In this document: positions 7,991 through 17,285 of the stretch, one piece after another
Layout of the letters: every line of letters starts with the position of its first letter
Numbering within the stretch: the first letter of the stretch is position 1
Source: an uncultured Lactobacillus sp.
GTDB taxonomy: Bacteria; Bacillota; Bacilli; Lactobacillales; Lactobacillaceae
DNA length: 64,000 bases
Reading direction: 5' to 3'
NCBI GenBank assembly: GCA_948500755.1
Contig: CAOOYH010000008.1
Coordinates: 9,630 to 73,629, forward strand
Translations under genes and position numbers: made by a program
Notes under the pieces: model-generated
What the model saw: the letters and a program-made list of their open reading frames with translations, nothing else
Told to the model about the DNA's origin: nothing
Database searches by the model: none

Positions 7991-8518
7991 TTGAATAATT
8001 TAGATATTTCTTTTAATGATGAAGTTAATTTCTTAAAAGATAGCGATAAAGATTGGATTCCATGGATTAGCGACTTATTATTATCAGCAAAAAAAGAGAT
8101 TCATAAAGAGAATACTCAAGAAATGAGTATTAACTTTGTTTCTTCCAAAAAAATCCATGAAATTAATAAGAAATACCGCGGTAAAGATCGTCCAACTGAT
8201 GTAATCTCTTTTGCAATTGAAGATGGATTAGATGAAGACTTTATGAGTGCTTTTAGTGACGATCCTGATTTTGTAGAAGATATTGGGGATTTATTTCTTT
8301 GCCCTGAAGTTATCAAAAGACATAGTGTAGAGTATGAAACTGGATTTAATCGGGAGTTTGGTTATACACTAGTTCATGGATACCTTCACTTAAATGGTTA
8401 TGATCATATCGAAGATGATGAAGCCAAGATTATGTTTGGTATCCAAGGTAAAGTTTTACGTGAATATGGACTTCCGCTTCATCCTGATCAAGAAAATCAT
8501 GGAAAGCAAATTCACTAA
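7991..8518 (+). CDS. ybeY: Endoribonuclease YbeY, rRNA maturation
   Basis: Zinc-dependent endoribonuclease implicated in 16S rRNA 3'-end maturation and 70S quality control. The metal-binding motif HGYLHLNGYDH is present with histidines at residues 129, 133 and 139, and the GKDRPTDVISFAI block lies upstream. The protein is 175 residues. The start is TTG 7991, immediately after phoH, with GAGGGACACTAAGAG providing the ribosome binding region; no ATG is suitably placed, so a TTG start is likely. It is followed by era after 24 bases. Confidence 0.95.
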   Translation: MNNLDISFNDEVNFLKDSDKDWIPWISDLLLSAKKEIHKENTQEMSINFVSSKKIHEINKKYRGKDRPTDVISFAIEDGLDEDFMSAFSDDPDFVEDIGDLFLCPEVIKRHSVEYETGFNREFGYTLVHGYLHLNGYDHIEDDEAKIMFGIQGKVLREYGLPLHPDQENHGKQIH

Positions 8519-8542
8519 AACTTAAATAAAAAGGATGTAACA

Positions 8543-9454
8543 ATGATGGATGAAAAAAAAGACTTTAAATCAGGTTTTGTAGCTTTAATTGGTAGACCTA
8601 ATGTGGGTAAATCAACTCTCTTGAATTATTTAGTAGGTCAAAAAGTGGCAATTATGTCACCACAACCACAAACCACTAGAAATAAAATTTCAGGTATTTA
8701 TACTGATGATCAGGAGCAAATAGTTTTTATTGATACTCCTGGGATTCATAAGCCAAAAAATAAATTAGATGACTTTATGGATAAGTCAAGTTACTCTGCT
8801 CTAGATGAAGTAGATGTGGTTTTATTTATGGTTGAACCTGAACCAGCAGGTAAGGGAGACCAATATATTGCTGAACTTCTTAAGAAAATTAAAAAGCCTG
8901 TATTTTTAGTGATAAATAAGATTGATAAAGTCCACCCAGATGAGTTATTATCTATTATAGATTCATATAAGAATCTAGGCGATTTTGCTGAAATTGTTCC
9001 AATTTCTGCTTCACAAGGAAATAATGTTTCCGAGTTGATTAAAACAATTGCTAAATATTTGCCAGAAGGTCCGCAATTTTATGATGCAGACCAATTGACT
9101 GACCGTCCAGAATATTTTATTGTAGCTGAATTAATTCGCGAGCAGGTTTTGAAGCTCACTCATGAAGAAGTTCCGCATGCTACGGCCGTGGTAGTTGACC
9201 GAATGCGGGATCATGAAGGTGGCAAGCTTCAAGTTGAGGCTACAATTTATGTTGAGCGTCCCGGTCAAAAGGGCATTATTATCGGCAAGAAAGGTCAAAT
9301 GTTGAAGCAGATTGGAATTGCTGCACGTCAGGAAATTGAAGCTTTATTAGGTGAAAAGGTTAATTTACGCCTATGGGTTAAGGTTCAAAAGAATTGGCGT
9401 TCTGATCCTGCCTTTCTTAAATCCATTGGCTACAACGCTAAGGAATTAAGATAG
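8543..9454 (+). CDS. era: GTPase Era
   Basis: Essential ribosome-assembly GTPase that binds 16S rRNA. The G1 motif GRPNVGKST is near residue 17, G3 DTPGIHKPK, G4 NKID, and the C-terminal KH domain contains IIIGKKGQMLKQIG. The length of 303 residues is usual. The start ATG 8543 is preceded by AAGGATG. The stop TAG abuts the recO ATG, so the two are coupled. In many Firmicutes dgkA and cdd lie between ybeY and era; both are absent here. Confidence 0.97.
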   Translation: MMDEKKDFKSGFVALIGRPNVGKSTLLNYLVGQKVAIMSPQPQTTRNKISGIYTDDQEQIVFIDTPGIHKPKNKLDDFMDKSSYSALDEVDVVLFMVEPEPAGKGDQYIAELLKKIKKPVFLVINKIDKVHPDELLSIIDSYKNLGDFAEIVPISASQGNNVSELIKTIAKYLPEGPQFYDADQLTDRPEYFIVAELIREQVLKLTHEEVPHATAVVVDRMRDHEGGKLQVEATIYVERPGQKGIIIGKKGQMLKQIGIAARQEIEALLGEKVNLRLWVKVQKNWRSDPAFLKSIGYNAKELR

Positions 9455-10207
9455 ATGGCACGTGAACTTTGTGAAGTTCAAGGATTAATTTTTAAAAGAA
9501 AAAAATATAAAGAAGCTGATGTTCTAACCAAGATCATGACTAAAGATCATGGTATTTTTACAATTGATGTAAGAGGAGCACTGAGACCAAAGTCCAGATT
9601 AGGAGCTGCAACCCTTAACTTCTCTTATGGAAAGTATATTGTAAATACAAATTGGAAAGGAATCAGTACGCTGCGGACTTTCAAGGATGTAAAGCAGCTG
9701 GACCAGTTATATTTAGATTTAACTAAGAATGCGTATTCGAGTTATGTTTTAGACTTACTTGACCATGCTTTTGTTGAGTATAAAGATATTGGAAGTTTTT
9801 ATGATTTGATTATGAAAGCGTTGCTGAAGATAAATTCAGGAGAAGATGCGGCAATTATTACCCAGATGGTACAACTGAAGTTGCTTAATGCATATGGAGT
9901 AGCGCCACAATTAGATCGTTGTCTAATTTGTGGTAAAGTACAAGGTGTGTTTGACTACTCGATGGAATTAGGTGGAATTATTTGTAGTGATCACTTTAAT
10001 AGTGTCAGTCAAAGGATGCATCTAGATCCTAAAGTAGTAGCCTTGATTCGTACTCTAGCTTTAGTTGATATTGATCGTTTAGGGAAAATAAAAATTAATC
10101 CGCAATTAAAAAAGGACTCTGGCAAGGTGATCGATCGGATGTACGTTAACTATCTGGATCTTAATTTAAAAACTAAAAAATTTCTTGATGAATTGGCGCT
10201 TTTTTAG
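9455..10207 (+). CDS. recO: DNA repair protein RecO
   Basis: Recombination mediator of the RecFOR pathway, which loads RecA on single-strand gaps. The 250-residue protein has the N-terminal OB-fold sequence VQGLIFKRKKYKEADVLTK, the GALRPKSRLG block and a helical C-terminal region with the cysteine motif RCLICG and a later CSDH, the usual zinc-site positions in RecO. It starts at ATG 9455 directly after the era stop. A terminator follows, closing the rpsU-side cluster before the glycine T-box. Confidence 0.95.
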   Translation: MARELCEVQGLIFKRKKYKEADVLTKIMTKDHGIFTIDVRGALRPKSRLGAATLNFSYGKYIVNTNWKGISTLRTFKDVKQLDQLYLDLTKNAYSSYVLDLLDHAFVEYKDIGSFYDLIMKALLKINSGEDAAIITQMVQLKLLNAYGVAPQLDRCLICGKVQGVFDYSMELGGIICSDHFNSVSQRMHLDPKVVALIRTLALVDIDRLGKIKINPQLKKDSGKVIDRMYVNYLDLNLKTKKFLDELALF

Positions 10208-10231
10208 CTGTTGACTTTTTATATTCGTTTA

Positions 10232-10266
10232 AAGACTAGTGAGGTTTTCTTACTAGTCTTTTTTTA
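10232..10266 (+). terminator. Terminator after recO
   Basis: Nine-base stem AAGACTAGT / ACTAGTCTT (10232-10240 with 10252-10260) followed by T residues. Confidence 0.88.
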
Positions 10267-10293
10267 TAAAAGATGATAGAATAGATACGTATT

Positions 10294-10475
10294 TTGACAA
10301 CTATAAAGGAATAGAAAAGTACCAATACAGCGAGTGCAGAATGGTGGAAGTGCATTTGGGAAAAGGCACCTTTTAGTCAAAGTTGTTAATTAAGGGCAGG
10401 AAGAATATTTTCCTGAATTAGGGTGGAACCGCGAAGTAAATCGTCCCTATGCAATTTTTGCATAGGCTTTTTTTA
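10294..10475 (+). promoter_or_regulatory. Glycine T-box leader of glyQS
   Basis: A T-box riboswitch that senses uncharged glycyl-tRNA. The base of stem I is TTGACAACT (10294-10302) with AGTTGTTAA (10381-10389), enclosing 96 nt with a GAGTGC block. The specifier candidate is GGC at 10365-10367, about 22 nt before the end of stem I, which codes for glycine. The T-box sequence AGGGTGGAACCGCG is at 10420-10433. The terminator hairpin CCTATGCA / TGCATAGG (10446-10453 with 10459-10466) is followed by seven T. Uncharged tRNA is expected to favour the antiterminator and read-through into glyQ. Confidence 0.95.
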
Positions 10476-10501
10476 TGCCTATGTTGTGAGGAGAGAGATA
10501 G

Positions 10502-11419
10502 ATGTCAGAAAAACTGAATATCCAGGATATGATTTTTAAATTGGAACAGTTCTGGGCCTCTAAAGGTTGTATGATTATGCCTTCATATGATGAACAAAAA
10601 GGTGCCGGGACAATGAGTCCATATACGTTTTTACGTGCTGTTGGACCAGAACCTTGGGCAGCTTGTTATGTTGAACCTTCAAGAAGACCTGCCGATGGTC
10701 GATATGGTGATAACCCTAATCGTTTATACCAACACCACCAATTCCAAGTAGTTATTAAGCCTGCACCAAAGGACATTCAACAATACTATTTAGATAGTTT
10801 AAGAGTATTAGGTATTGAGCCTCTTGAACACGATATTCGATTTGTTGAAGATAACTGGGCAAACCCATCTATGGGTTGTGCCGGTGTTGGTTGGGAAGTA
10901 TGGCTTGATGGAATGGAAGTTTCTCAATTTACTTACTTCCAAGTAGTTGGGGAACTTGATGTTAAACCAACTATGAGTGAAATTACTTATGGTGTAGAAC
11001 GTCTTGCTTCTTACATTCAAGATGTAAACTCAGTCTTTGATCTTGAATGGGGCGATGGAGTTAAGTATCGTGATATCTTCAAGCAACCAGAATATGAACA
11101 TTCTAAGTATGCTTTTGAAGAAAGTGATCAAGAACAATTACTTAAATTCTTTGATATTTACGAAGCTACTGCTAAGCGCTTGTTGAGTCAAAATCTAATT
11201 CATCCAGCTTACGATTACATCTTAAAATGTAGTCATACCTTTAACTTGCTTGATGCACGTGGTGCAGTTTCAGTTACTGAAAGAGCGGGTTACTTATCAA
11301 GAATTAGAAACTTAGCTCATCTTGCTGCTAAGGGATTTGTTGAAGAGCGTGAAAAACGTGGCTTCCCATTATTAAAGCACCAAGAAGAAACTAAGAAAGC
11401 GGGGCAAAACAATGACTAA
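10502..11419 (+). CDS. glyQ: Glycine-tRNA ligase, alpha subunit
   Basis: Alpha subunit of the bacterial alpha2-beta2 class II glycyl-tRNA synthetase, which activates glycine. Motifs are the N-terminal QDMIFKLEQFWASKGC and the YVEPSRRPADGRYGDNPNR block, then QHHQFQVVIKPAP and the HTFNLLDARGAVSVTER block. The length is 305 residues. The start ATG 10502 is preceded by GAGGAGAGA. It overlaps glyS by 8 bases, so the two are made in a coupled way, and both are under the upstream T-box. Confidence 0.97.
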   Translation: MSEKLNIQDMIFKLEQFWASKGCMIMPSYDEQKGAGTMSPYTFLRAVGPEPWAACYVEPSRRPADGRYGDNPNRLYQHHQFQVVIKPAPKDIQQYYLDSLRVLGIEPLEHDIRFVEDNWANPSMGCAGVGWEVWLDGMEVSQFTYFQVVGELDVKPTMSEITYGVERLASYIQDVNSVFDLEWGDGVKYRDIFKQPEYEHSKYAFEESDQEQLLKFFDIYEATAKRLLSQNLIHPAYDYILKCSHTFNLLDARGAVSVTERAGYLSRIRNLAHLAAKGFVEEREKRGFPLLKHQEETKKAGQNND

Positions 11420-13484
11420 AGATTATTTATTTGAAATTGGCACTGAAGAAATGCCAGCTCACGTTGTTTCTAAAAGTGTTAAGCAATTAGCTGATCGTAC
11501 TAAAAAGTATTTAAAGGAAAATGGGTTATCCTTTAAAGATATTAAGACTTATTCAACTCCACGTCGTTTAACGATTTTAGTTGAAGATTTAGCTGAAAAA
11601 CAAGAAGATATTGATGAAGTGAAAAAGGGCCCAGCTAAGAAAATTGCGCAAGATAAAGACGGCAATTGGACAAAAGCTGCTCAAGGATTTGTCCGTGGTC
11701 AAGGGATGACTACTGATGACATTTACTTTGAAGAGCTTAAGGGCACTGAATATGCTTATGTTCATGTTCAAAAAGAAGGTAAAAAAGCTTCTGATATCTT
11801 AATGGGAATGAGTGATATTGTTAAAGCAATGACCTTCCCAACTAAGATGCGCTGGGGTAGCTACGACTTCGAATTTGTTCGTCCAATTCATTGGATGGTT
11901 TCTTTACTTGGCAGTGAAGTAGTGCCAGCTAAGTTACTAGATGTAGTAGCTGGTCGTAAAACTCAAGGGCATCGTTTCTTAGGTGACAGTGTTGTATTAG
12001 CTAACGCTGATGATTATGAAGAAGCATTAAAGAGTCAATACGTAATTGCTAATGCTGATGAACGTAAGGGTATGATTCTTAACCAAATTCAAGAACTCGT
12101 TGCTCAACATAACTGGAAAGTTAATATTGACAAGGGCTTACTTGAAGAAGTTACTAATTTGGTGGAGTATCCAACTGTATTTGCTGGTTCTTTTGATGAA
12201 AAATATTTGAACATCCCTGATGAAGTATTAATTACTTCAATGAAGGATAATCAAAGATATTTTGAAGTCTATGATGAAAACGGCAAATTAATTAACCACT
12301 TCATTTCAGTTAGAAATGGAAATAGTGAATACTTAGACAATGTCATCGCTGGTAATGAAAAAGTTCTTGTTGCTCGTTTAGATGATGCTCAATTCTTCTA
12401 TGATGAAGATAAGAAGTACCCACTAACTCACTTCGTTGATAAGCTTAAGAATGTTTCTTTCCATGATAAGATTGGTTCAGTAGCTGAACATATGGCACGT
12501 GTTCAAATTATTGGTGATTATCTTGGTAAGAAGTTTAATGTTTCAGATACTGAAATGAAAGACTTTGACCGAGTTAGTGATATCTACAAATTTGACCTTG
12601 TTACTTCAATGGTTGGTGAATTTGCTGAATTACAAGGTGTCATGGGAATGCACTATGCACGCTTAATTGGTGAAGATGAAAATGTTAGTGTAGCAATTAA
12701 AGAAAGCTATATGCCAACTAGTGCTGAAGGTGAATTACCAAGTACTACTGTTGGTTCATTACTTTCAATTGCAGATAAACTTGATACAATCATCTCCTTC
12801 TTCGGTGCAGGTATGATCCCATCCTCATCTAATGACCCATATGCATTAAGAAGAAACGCATACGGAATTGTAAGAATCTTATTGAACGAAGGTTGGTCAC
12901 TTCCTATTAAAGATGTTTTACCAGAATTGATTCAATTACTATCAGGTAAGACGGCAGCTAAGCTACCTAAGGATGCTGAAGCTGAAAATGAAATTGCCGA
13001 CTTTATTCGTGATCGTGTAAAGCAACAATTACAAGTTGAAAAGTATGACTATGATGTAATTGACGCTGTTCTTGCATCTAGTCAACAAGATCCAATTCAA
13101 ATTTTGGCTGCTGCTAAGACCTTGCAAATGCACCATGATGATGCTGACTTTAAGCCAGTAGTTGAAAGTTTGACTAGAATTACTAATATTTTGAAGAAAG
13201 CAAAATATAGAAATGCTAATGACATTGATGAAAGTCTTTTCCAAGATGTTAGTGAAGAAGAATTATATGCTGGTGTAAATGCATTAGAGGAAAATACTGA
13301 TTTGAGTATTGCCGATCTTTATAAAGGCTTTGTAGAATTACAACCGGTAATTAATAATTACTTTGAAAGTAATATGATTCTTGATAAGGATGAAAAGGTA
13401 AAGAATAATCGTTTGGCTCAATTATTAAAGGTTAATAACTTAGCTGATCGAATGGGTGACTTAAGTAAATTAGTAATTAAATAA
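11412..13484 (+). CDS. glyS: Glycine-tRNA ligase, beta subunit
   Basis: Beta subunit of glycyl-tRNA synthetase, involved in tRNA binding, 690 residues. The N-terminus MTKDYLFEIGTEEMPAH is diagnostic, followed by TYSTPRRLTILVEDL, a FPTKMRWG block and FVRPIHWMVSLLG; an HD-like domain lies centrally and the C-terminal part resembles the anticodon-binding domain with SSNDPYALRR. It begins inside the last codons of glyQ. dnaG follows 23 bases downstream with no terminator, so glyQS transcripts may extend into dnaG-rpoD. Confidence 0.97.
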   Translation: MTKDYLFEIGTEEMPAHVVSKSVKQLADRTKKYLKENGLSFKDIKTYSTPRRLTILVEDLAEKQEDIDEVKKGPAKKIAQDKDGNWTKAAQGFVRGQGMTTDDIYFEELKGTEYAYVHVQKEGKKASDILMGMSDIVKAMTFPTKMRWGSYDFEFVRPIHWMVSLLGSEVVPAKLLDVVAGRKTQGHRFLGDSVVLANADDYEEALKSQYVIANADERKGMILNQIQELVAQHNWKVNIDKGLLEEVTNLVEYPTVFAGSFDEKYLNIPDEVLITSMKDNQRYFEVYDENGKLINHFISVRNGNSEYLDNVIAGNEKVLVARLDDAQFFYDEDKKYPLTHFVDKLKNVSFHDKIGSVAEHMARVQIIGDYLGKKFNVSDTEMKDFDRVSDIYKFDLVTSMVGEFAELQGVMGMHYARLIGEDENVSVAIKESYMPTSAEGELPSTTVGSLLSIADKLDTIISFFGAGMIPSSSNDPYALRRNAYGIVRILLNEGWSLPIKDVLPELIQLLSGKTAAKLPKDAEAENEIADFIRDRVKQQLQVEKYDYDVIDAVLASSQQDPIQILAAAKTLQMHHDDADFKPVVESLTRITNILKKAKYRNANDIDESLFQDVSEEELYAGVNALEENTDLSIADLYKGFVELQPVINNYFESNMILDKDEKVKNNRLAQLLKVNNLADRMGDLSKLVIK

Positions 13485-13507
13485 TAGTTGATTGGGATGA
13501 TCCATTG

Positions 13508-15319
13508 ATGGCAGGACGTATTCCTGAACAATTTATCGATGAAGTTAGAAACTCTGTCGATATTGTGGATGTAATAAGTCAATATGTCTCTTTAGAAAAA
13601 AAAGGTAAAGATTATTTAGGACTTTGCCCCTTCCATCAAGAAAAAACGCCTTCTTTTACTGTTAATGAAGGAAAACAGTTTTTTAAGTGCTTTGGATGTG
13701 GTAAAGGCGGAAACGTATTTAAATTCTTAATGTATCAGGATCATCTAACTTTTCCTGAAAGTGTAAGAAAAGTTGCTGAATTGGCCCATCTTCATATGCC
13801 AGAAGGCTACGGCGAAACGGTAAAGCCACTTAGCCCGTTAAAGAAGATGTATCGACAGGCAACAGAATTTTACCAGCATATTTTGCTAACCACTAAAGTT
13901 GGTGAAAGAGCACTTGAATATGCTCAAAAACGTGAATTAACTAGTGACCTCTTAGAGCATTTTAAGGTGGGATATGCACCTAATAACGATACAATTTTAT
14001 TAACTTATCTTCGTCAAGAAGGTTATACAGATGATGAATTGCGAGAAAGTGGTTTATTTGTAGAATCACAAGATGGACAACTATTTGATCGTTTTCGTGA
14101 TCGATTAATGTTTCCTTTAGGGGATGAGTCGGGCTATACAGTAGGATTTTCTGGGCGACGAATTAGTAATGATAAAACTATTGCTAAATATATGAATAGC
14201 CCAGAAACCAAGATTTTTAATAAATCTAAATTACTATTTCACTTTGCTGAAGCAAAAAAAGCGGCAAGAAGTGAAAAACATTTAATTCTTTACGAAGGAT
14301 ATATGGATGTAATTGCCGCTTATAAGGCTGGTATTCAGTCTGGTGTTGCTTCGATGGGAACCAGCTTAACCACGGAACAAGTATATATGCTGAGACGAAT
14401 CACTCCCAATGTCTTAATTAACTATGATGGAGATCCGCCCGGCATTCATGCTGCTGAAAGAGCAACGAAGTTATTTGGGCAAGTACAGGGATTCAATTTA
14501 GGAATAATTGTTTTACCCGAAAATCTCGATCCAGATGAGTATGTAAAGAAATATGGAGTCGAAAAGTATCAAGCAGAGGTTGCTGGTGCACTTAGCTCGA
14601 TGGATTTTCTACTTGAAAGATTAGCTAATCAATATAATTTACATAATGATCGAGAGAAGCTAGGATATATTACGGCTAGTGTACAAATGATTGCTGGCCT
14701 GAATGATCCAGTTGCGGCAGATTTGTATCTTGATAAATTAGCACGCCAGACTGGAGTTACTCGTGAATCATTAAAAGTGACTTTTGTGCGTGAAAGACGT
14801 AAATTACAGCGTGCAAAGAATCATCAGCAAGCTTATCAAGCTCCTAAATCACTTCCAATAGATCGGCCTAGTGAGCCGAAAGAAGAGCAAGCAGGCACTG
14901 ACCTTGAGACAAGGAATCCTGCTCTTGATCGCTTGCTTTACCTATTTATACATAGTGATGAAGCAAGGGATTACTTATTGAGTCAGCAATTCTTGTTTCC
15001 AGATGAACGTTATGCAAAATTAGCAGAATTTTGGTTAAAGTATCACCAGACCCATGAAGAGGCAGAGGTTACTGGCTTCATTGATTTTATTCCTGAAGAA
15101 CTTCAAGGTATAATTATTAATATGGAGATGATTTCAATGCCCCCAGATTATTCTAAGCGTGAATTAGATGATCAATTGCGGGCATTGGAAAAAAGTAAGA
15201 TTGATCAGCAATTAAATGATTTGCTTAATCAATTGAAGGATGCTCAAAGAAAACAAGATAATAGTTTAGAGCTTGAAATAGCGCAAAAAGTAATTGCGTT
15301 AAGAAGAAAGAAGTTTTAG
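13508..15319 (+). CDS. dnaG: DNA primase
   Basis: Synthesises RNA primers at the replication fork. The N-terminal CHC2 zinc ribbon is CPFHQEKTPSF ... FKCFGCGKGG (about residues 40-65); the Toprim core carries YEGYMDVIAAYKAG and NYDGDPPGIHAAERA; the C-terminal 150 residues correspond to the helicase-binding region. The 603-residue length is typical. A TTG precedes the ATG by one codon; ATG 13508 is chosen with GGGATGA as the ribosome binding site. The order dnaG-rpoD is the conserved macromolecular-synthesis pairing of Firmicutes. Confidence 0.97.
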   Translation: MAGRIPEQFIDEVRNSVDIVDVISQYVSLEKKGKDYLGLCPFHQEKTPSFTVNEGKQFFKCFGCGKGGNVFKFLMYQDHLTFPESVRKVAELAHLHMPEGYGETVKPLSPLKKMYRQATEFYQHILLTTKVGERALEYAQKRELTSDLLEHFKVGYAPNNDTILLTYLRQEGYTDDELRESGLFVESQDGQLFDRFRDRLMFPLGDESGYTVGFSGRRISNDKTIAKYMNSPETKIFNKSKLLFHFAEAKKAARSEKHLILYEGYMDVIAAYKAGIQSGVASMGTSLTTEQVYMLRRITPNVLINYDGDPPGIHAAERATKLFGQVQGFNLGIIVLPENLDPDEYVKKYGVEKYQAEVAGALSSMDFLLERLANQYNLHNDREKLGYITASVQMIAGLNDPVAADLYLDKLARQTGVTRESLKVTFVRERRKLQRAKNHQQAYQAPKSLPIDRPSEPKEEQAGTDLETRNPALDRLLYLFIHSDEARDYLLSQQFLFPDERYAKLAEFWLKYHQTHEEAEVTGFIDFIPEELQGIIINMEMISMPPDYSKRELDDQLRALEKSKIDQQLNDLLNQLKDAQRKQDNSLELEIAQKVIALRRKKF

Positions 15320-15334
15320 AGGGGGCTTTTTTAC

Positions 15335-16453
15335 ATGGCAGAGAGTAAGACTACCAAAGAAACAACAATGACACTTGATAAAAAGGTCAAGGAAGTTGTT
15401 AAGGAAGTTAAAAAAGACAAACAAATTACTGAAAAAGAATTTACTGCTCAACTAATTAAGCCATATGATCTTCAAGGAAAAGCGGTAGATCAACTAGTTC
15501 AAGAATTTGAAGACAATGGAATTAGTATTGTTGATGAAAATGGTGAACCTTCAAAATTAGCTTTAAAGAAGCAAAAAGACGTTGAGAAGGCTGAATTAAA
15601 AGATATGTCAGCACCTTCAAGCGTAAGAATGAACGATCCAGTCCGGATGTATTTGAAGGAAATCGGACGTGTTTCACTGTTAAATGCTGATCAAGAAATT
15701 GCCTTGGCTAAGAGAATTGAATCAGGCGATGAAGAAGCTAAGCAAGAATTGGCTGAAGCTAACTTACGTTTGGTAGTTTCTATTGCTAAACGTTATGTTG
15801 GTCGTGGTATGTCCTTCTTAGACTTAATTCAAGAAGGTAACATGGGTTTGATGAAGGCCGTTGACAAATTTGACTATCGTTTAGGATTTAAGTTTTCAAC
15901 TTATGCAACTTGGTGGATTAGACAAGCAATTACTCGTGCAATTGCTGACCAAGCGAGAACAATTCGTATTCCAGTTCACATGGTTGAAACAATTAATAAG
16001 TTGATCAGAATTCAAAGACAACTTTTGCAAGATTTGGGAAGAGAACCAACTCCAGAAGAAATTGGTGCCGAAATGGATATGCCAACTGACAAAGTTCGTG
16101 AAATCTTGAAGATTGCACAAGAACCAGTTTCTCTTGAAACACCAATTGGTGAAGAAGATGATTCTCATCTAGGTGACTTTATCGAAGATAAGGATGCAAC
16201 TAGTCCTGAACAACATGCTTCATATGAATTGTTAAAAGAACAACTTGAAGAAGTACTTGATACTTTAACTGATCGTGAAGAGAATGTTTTACGTTTACGT
16301 TTTGGTCTTGATGATGGACGTACTCGTACTCTAGAAGAAGTTGGTAAAGTATTTGGAGTAACTCGTGAACGTATCAGACAGATTGAAGCTAAGGCTTTGC
16401 GTAAATTACGTCACCCAAGTCGTTCAAATCAATTAAAGGACTTCTTAGATTAG
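15335..16453 (+). CDS. rpoD: RNA polymerase primary sigma factor
   Basis: Vegetative sigma-70 factor, 372 residues. Region 1.2 contains DPVRMYLKEIGRVSLL; region 2 contains DLIQEGNMGLMKAVDKFDY and the STYATWWIRQAITRAI block (promoter melting and -10 recognition); region 3 includes RIPVHMVETINKL; region 4 helix-turn-helix is VGKVFGVTRERIRQIEAKAL. The N-terminal 90 residues are charged and variable (region 1.1). The start ATG 15335 is preceded by AGAGGGGGC. A strong terminator follows. Confidence 0.98.
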   Translation: MAESKTTKETTMTLDKKVKEVVKEVKKDKQITEKEFTAQLIKPYDLQGKAVDQLVQEFEDNGISIVDENGEPSKLALKKQKDVEKAELKDMSAPSSVRMNDPVRMYLKEIGRVSLLNADQEIALAKRIESGDEEAKQELAEANLRLVVSIAKRYVGRGMSFLDLIQEGNMGLMKAVDKFDYRLGFKFSTYATWWIRQAITRAIADQARTIRIPVHMVETINKLIRIQRQLLQDLGREPTPEEIGAEMDMPTDKVREILKIAQEPVSLETPIGEEDDSHLGDFIEDKDATSPEQHASYELLKEQLEEVLDTLTDREENVLRLRFGLDDGRTRTLEEVGKVFGVTRERIRQIEAKALRKLRHPSRSNQLKDFLD

Positions 16454-16471
16454 AATAAGAGTTAACAGTAA

Positions 16472-16511
16472 AAACCTTGTGGTAATAGCAATATTACCGC
16501 AAGGTTTTTTG
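16472..16511 (+). terminator. Terminator after rpoD
   Basis: Fifteen-base stem AAACCTTGTGGTAAT / ATTACCGCAAGGTTT (16472-16486 with 16493-16507) with one G-U pair, then six T. Confidence 0.92.
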
Positions 16512-16560
16512 CTATAACAAAAATGAATACTAGTATATAAGAAAGTAATATACTTACCTA

Positions 16561-16589
16561 TTGTAACTGATTTAAAGTAGGTCTATAAT
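16561..16589 (+). promoter_or_regulatory. Promoter of amino-acid ABC importer operon
   Basis: TTGTAA (16561-16566), 17-base spacer, TATAAT (16584-16589), 37 bases before the first permease start. This makes the operon independent of rpoD transcription. Confidence 0.75.
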
Positions 16590-16625
16590 GTTAACAGTTA
16601 CTTATTTTTGGAAAGAAGGGAAAAT

Positions 16626-17285
16626 ATGAGTTGGGCAATTATTCAGCAAAGTTTGCCACAATTTGTCAAAGGCTTTCAGGTAACAGTCTGGATGTCCTTT
16701 GTTGGAATTATTGGAGCGATGGTGGTTGGGCTCTGTTGTAGTTTGATTCAATATTTTCATGTTCCTGTAATTGATAAGATCGTCAGTGCATATGTTGAGC
16801 TTGCAAGAAATACACCGTTATTAATCCAGCTTTTCTTCTTATACTATGCTTTTCCGGTAATTGGATTAAAGATGAGCGCTATTACTTGTGGTTTAATCGG
16901 TTTAGTATTTTTAGGTGGAGCTTATATGGCCGAAGGATTTACCGGTGGATTTGATGGAATTAGTAAAAATCAAATTGAATCTGGTGAAGCAATCGGAATG
17001 TCAAAATGGCAATTAGCCCGTTATGTGGTCTTTCCACAAGGCTTTGCCTTAAGTGTTCCAGCGATTGCCGCAAATATTATTTTCTTAATCAAGGAAACAT
17101 CAATTTTTTCAGTAATTGCTATTCCAGAATTAACTAATACAGCATTAGATTTGATTGGCTTATACTACCATTCAAATGAATATCTATTTGTCTTAGTAAT
17201 TGCATATGCAATAATTTTAATTCCATTATCTTTATTATTAACTTGGCTTGAAAGGAGAGTTCGCTATGGGACATTCGGGGATTAA
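16626..17285 (+). CDS. Amino-acid ABC transporter permease (first)
   Basis: Inner-membrane permease of the polar amino acid (HisM/GlnP) family, 219 residues, with about five membrane helices. The family blocks are the N-terminal GFQVTVWMSFVGII, ELARNTPLLIQLFFLYYAFP and the EAA-loop sequence ESGEAIGMSKWQLARYVVFP (around residue 125-145), which docks on the ATPase. ATG 16626 is chosen over an upstream TTG because AAGAAGGG precedes it. The gene overlaps the second permease by 20 bases. The order permease-permease-ATPase-lipoprotein gives a full importer. Confidence 0.93.
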   Translation: MSWAIIQQSLPQFVKGFQVTVWMSFVGIIGAMVVGLCCSLIQYFHVPVIDKIVSAYVELARNTPLLIQLFFLYYAFPVIGLKMSAITCGLIGLVFLGGAYMAEGFTGGFDGISKNQIESGEAIGMSKWQLARYVVFPQGFALSVPAIAANIIFLIKETSIFSVIAIPELTNTALDLIGLYYHSNEYLFVLVIAYAIILIPLSLLLTWLERRVRYGTFGD

